A stretch of 64,000 nucleotides of DNA from Aquamicrobium sp. (GTDB taxonomy: Bacteria > Pseudomonadota > Alphaproteobacteria > Rhizobiales > Rhizobiaceae), in the NCBI GenBank assembly GCA_019739225.1, contig JAHHDT010000006.1:853501-917500 (forward strand), in the 5' to 3' direction. Below are positions 62,577 through 64,000 of this stretch, piece after piece (position 1 is the stretch's first letter; each line of letters begins with the position of its first letter). The notes beneath the pieces are model-generated. The model ran no database searches. It had not been told where the DNA came from and saw nothing but the letters and a program-made list of their open reading frames with translations. The position numbers were made by a program, and so were the translations under genes.

Positions 62577-64000
62577 ATGGCGGATCTGATACCAGAACGG
62601 GGAGGGCGCGACCGTTCGCTGCAGCCGCTGCGCCGGCTGTTTCCCTACATCCTGCCCTATCGCCGGCTGGTCCTCGGTGCGGTCATATCGCTGTTTGCCG
62701 CCGCACTGACGACATTGACCTTGCCGATCGCCGTAAGGCGCATGATCGATTTCGGTTTCAGCGGTTCCGATTCCGCCCTGATCGCCAATTACTTTTCCAT
62801 GCTGGCGGTGCTGGCCGGGATTCTGGCGCTGGCGTCGGCCGCCCGATACTACTTCGTCATCACCTTGGGCGAGCGGGTGGTCTCCGACATCCGCCGCGAC
62901 GTCTTCGCGCATGTGACGCGCCTGTCACCCAGTTTCTTCGACACGGTGCAGTCGGGCGAGATCGTCTCGCGGCTGACGGCCGACACCACCCAGATCAAGT
63001 CTGCCGTGGGAGCGACCGCATCTGTCGCGCTGCGCAATCTCATCATGGGGCTCGGCGCGCTCGCGATGATGGTCGTGACCAGTCCGAAGCTCTCGGGCCT
63101 CGTCATCGCCGCGATCCCCATCGTCGTTCTGCCGTTGGTCGCCTTCGGCCGCTCGGTGCGGCGCAAGTCGCGCTTCGCGCAGGATACTCTGGCCGATGCC
63201 ACGGCCTATGCAAGCGAGCAGATCGGCGCCGTGCGCACGTTGCAGGCGTTCACCAACGAAAGGCTCGTGACGGAACGCTTTTCGGCGGCGGTCGAGACTG
63301 CATTTTCCGCGGCGCGGGCATCGGTTTTCGCGCGCTCATTCCTCACCTTCTTTGCCATCTTCACGATCTTCACCTCCGTGGTGGCGGTGCTTTGGATAGG
63401 CTCCTACGATGTGCTTTCAGGCGCAATCTCGCCGGGCACGCTGGGCCAGTTCCTGTTCTACGCCGTGCTGGCGGCCGGCGCTCTCGGCGCCTTGTCGGAA
63501 GTGTGGGGCGAACTCAGCCAGGCGGCGGGAGCCGCCGAACGGTTGACCGAACTGCTGGCGGAAGAACCGACGGTGACGGCGCCTGCCGTGTCCCAGGCGC
63601 TGCCTGAGCCGTCGCGCGGTGCGGTCGAGTTTCGCGACGTTTGCTTCGCCTATCCGGTGCGGCCGGGTCAATCGGCGCTGCACGGGCTTTCTTTCAGCAT
63701 CAGGCCGGGAGAAACCGTGGCGATCGTCGGCGCGTCGGGTGCAGGCAAGAGCACCGTGTTCTCGCTGCTGATGCGTTTCTACGATCCGCAATCGGGTTCG
63801 GTGGTCATCGACGGCGTCGACATTCGCAAGGCGGACCCGGAGGCCGTGCGCGGTCGTATCGCCATCGTGCCGCAGGACGTGACTATCTTTGCCGCAAGTG
63901 CCGCCGACAACATCGCCTTCGGGCGGCCGGTGGCGAGCCGCGCGGCGATCGAGGCGGCTGCCCGCGACGCCCATGCCGATACCTTCATCTCGAAGCTGGA
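62577..64000 (+). CDS. ABC transporter, fused permease-ATPase, 3' end missing
   Basis: Partial gene: 474 codons before the right edge, starting at the ATG at 62577 (AGGAAAGGG five bases upstream; an in-frame ATG at 62430 would add 49 residues). Six membrane helices (about residues 25-320) make an exporter half-permease with coupling helix region DIRRDVFAHVTRLSPSFFD; the ATPase domain follows with Walker A GASGAGKST near residue 388. It resembles lipid/drug exporters of the MsbA type. The signature and Walker B motifs lie outside the window. Confidence 0.92.
   Translation, partial: MADLIPERGGRDRSLQPLRRLFPYILPYRRLVLGAVISLFAAALTTLTLPIAVRRMIDFGFSGSDSALIANYFSMLAVLAGILALASAARYYFVITLGERVVSDIRRDVFAHVTRLSPSFFDTVQSGEIVSRLTADTTQIKSAVGATASVALRNLIMGLGALAMMVVTSPKLSGLVIAAIPIVVLPLVAFGRSVRRKSRFAQDTLADATAYASEQIGAVRTLQAFTNERLVTERFSAAVETAFSAARASVFARSFLTFFAIFTIFTSVVAVLWIGSYDVLSGAISPGTLGQFLFYAVLAAGALGALSEVWGELSQAAGAAERLTELLAEEPTVTAPAVSQALPEPSRGAVEFRDVCFAYPVRPGQSALHGLSFSIRPGETVAIVGASGAGKSTVFSLLMRFYDPQSGSVVIDGVDIRKADPEAVRGRIAIVPQDVTIFAASAADNIAFGRPVASRAAIEAAARDAHADTFISKL

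Noticed and set aside
1-64000. tRNA or rRNA genes and CRISPR arrays
   Set aside because: No T-loop-like GGTTCGA block in a cloverleaf context, no rRNA core sequence and no spaced direct repeats were seen by eye.

Overview
The window is a stretch of ordinary alphaproteobacterial chromosome, most like a Rhizobiales (Hyphomicrobiales) genome of the Phyllobacteriaceae type (Mesorhizobium, Nitratireductor and relatives). The basis is high GC, the gene families present (BA14K, DUF1127, DUF4164, DUF1192, DUF1244, DUF1013, RcdA/DUF1465, GapR/DUF2312, PhaR, RpoH2), cysteine-free L36 and L31, TTAA-N7-TTAA (CtrA-type) boxes and GANTC (CcrM-type) sites. There are no tRNA or rRNA genes, insertion sequences, prophage or CRISPR arrays.

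Layout. 1-4480 (minus strand): the end of ruvC-ruvA-ruvB-ybgC-tolQ-tolR-tolA, with tolA running off the left edge. 4652-8842: TauE/SafE exporter, rcdA, a candidate small RNA, a four-helix membrane protein, a gamma-glutamyltransferase-family hydrolase and an ASCH protein. 8865-11705: polyhydroxybutyrate genes phaR, phaA and phaB. 11706-12369: a 664-bp gene-free region rich in GANTC and GTTAAC. 12370-19868: RNA helicase, S4 protein, ferredoxin, CarD, RpoH2 behind an EcfG-like promoter, and an M48 lipoprotein protease. 20051-24288: thiBPQ behind a TPP riboswitch, divergent from thiamine pyrophosphokinase. 24291-27414: ABC-F ATPase, a CcdA/CcdB pair, zapA and DUF4164. 27683-33296: tkt-gap-pgk-fructose-bisphosphate aldolase. 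33305-44696: small membrane protein, prpE, YegD-like Hsp70, DUF1127, WYL regulator, DUF1013, a methyltransferase without a normal start, quinone oxidoreductase, MFS transporter, ArsR-like regulator, two YdcH proteins and purEK. 44830-50998: BA14K, L36, TPR protein, hydrolase, pyk, DUF1036, N-formylglutamate amidohydrolase, DUF1244 and GapR. 51073-62380: M20 amidohydrolase, an msrB-VWA-GNAT-Imm11-like-MoxR cluster, 6S RNA, 5-FCL, YmdB phosphoesterase, TerC, MBL-fold protein, cupin, YebC, SelW-like protein and L31. The right edge cuts an ABC exporter gene.

Functionally the window joins central carbon metabolism (tkt, gap, pgk, aldolase, pyk, prpE), carbon storage (pha), thiamine supply for TPP enzymes such as transketolase, stress and transcription control (rpoH2, carD, 6S RNA), cell-cycle control (rcdA, zapA, gapR) and DNA repair (ruvABC). 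The items most worth following up are a candidate three-hairpin small RNA with CtrA boxes beside rcdA, the GANTC/GTTAAC-rich region before the helicase, a ccdAB module whose palindrome surrounds both its -10 box and Shine-Dalgarno sequence and whose toxin lacks the classical C-terminal residues, and the MoxR/Imm11-like/GNAT/VWA/MsrB operon. No large new system is evident.
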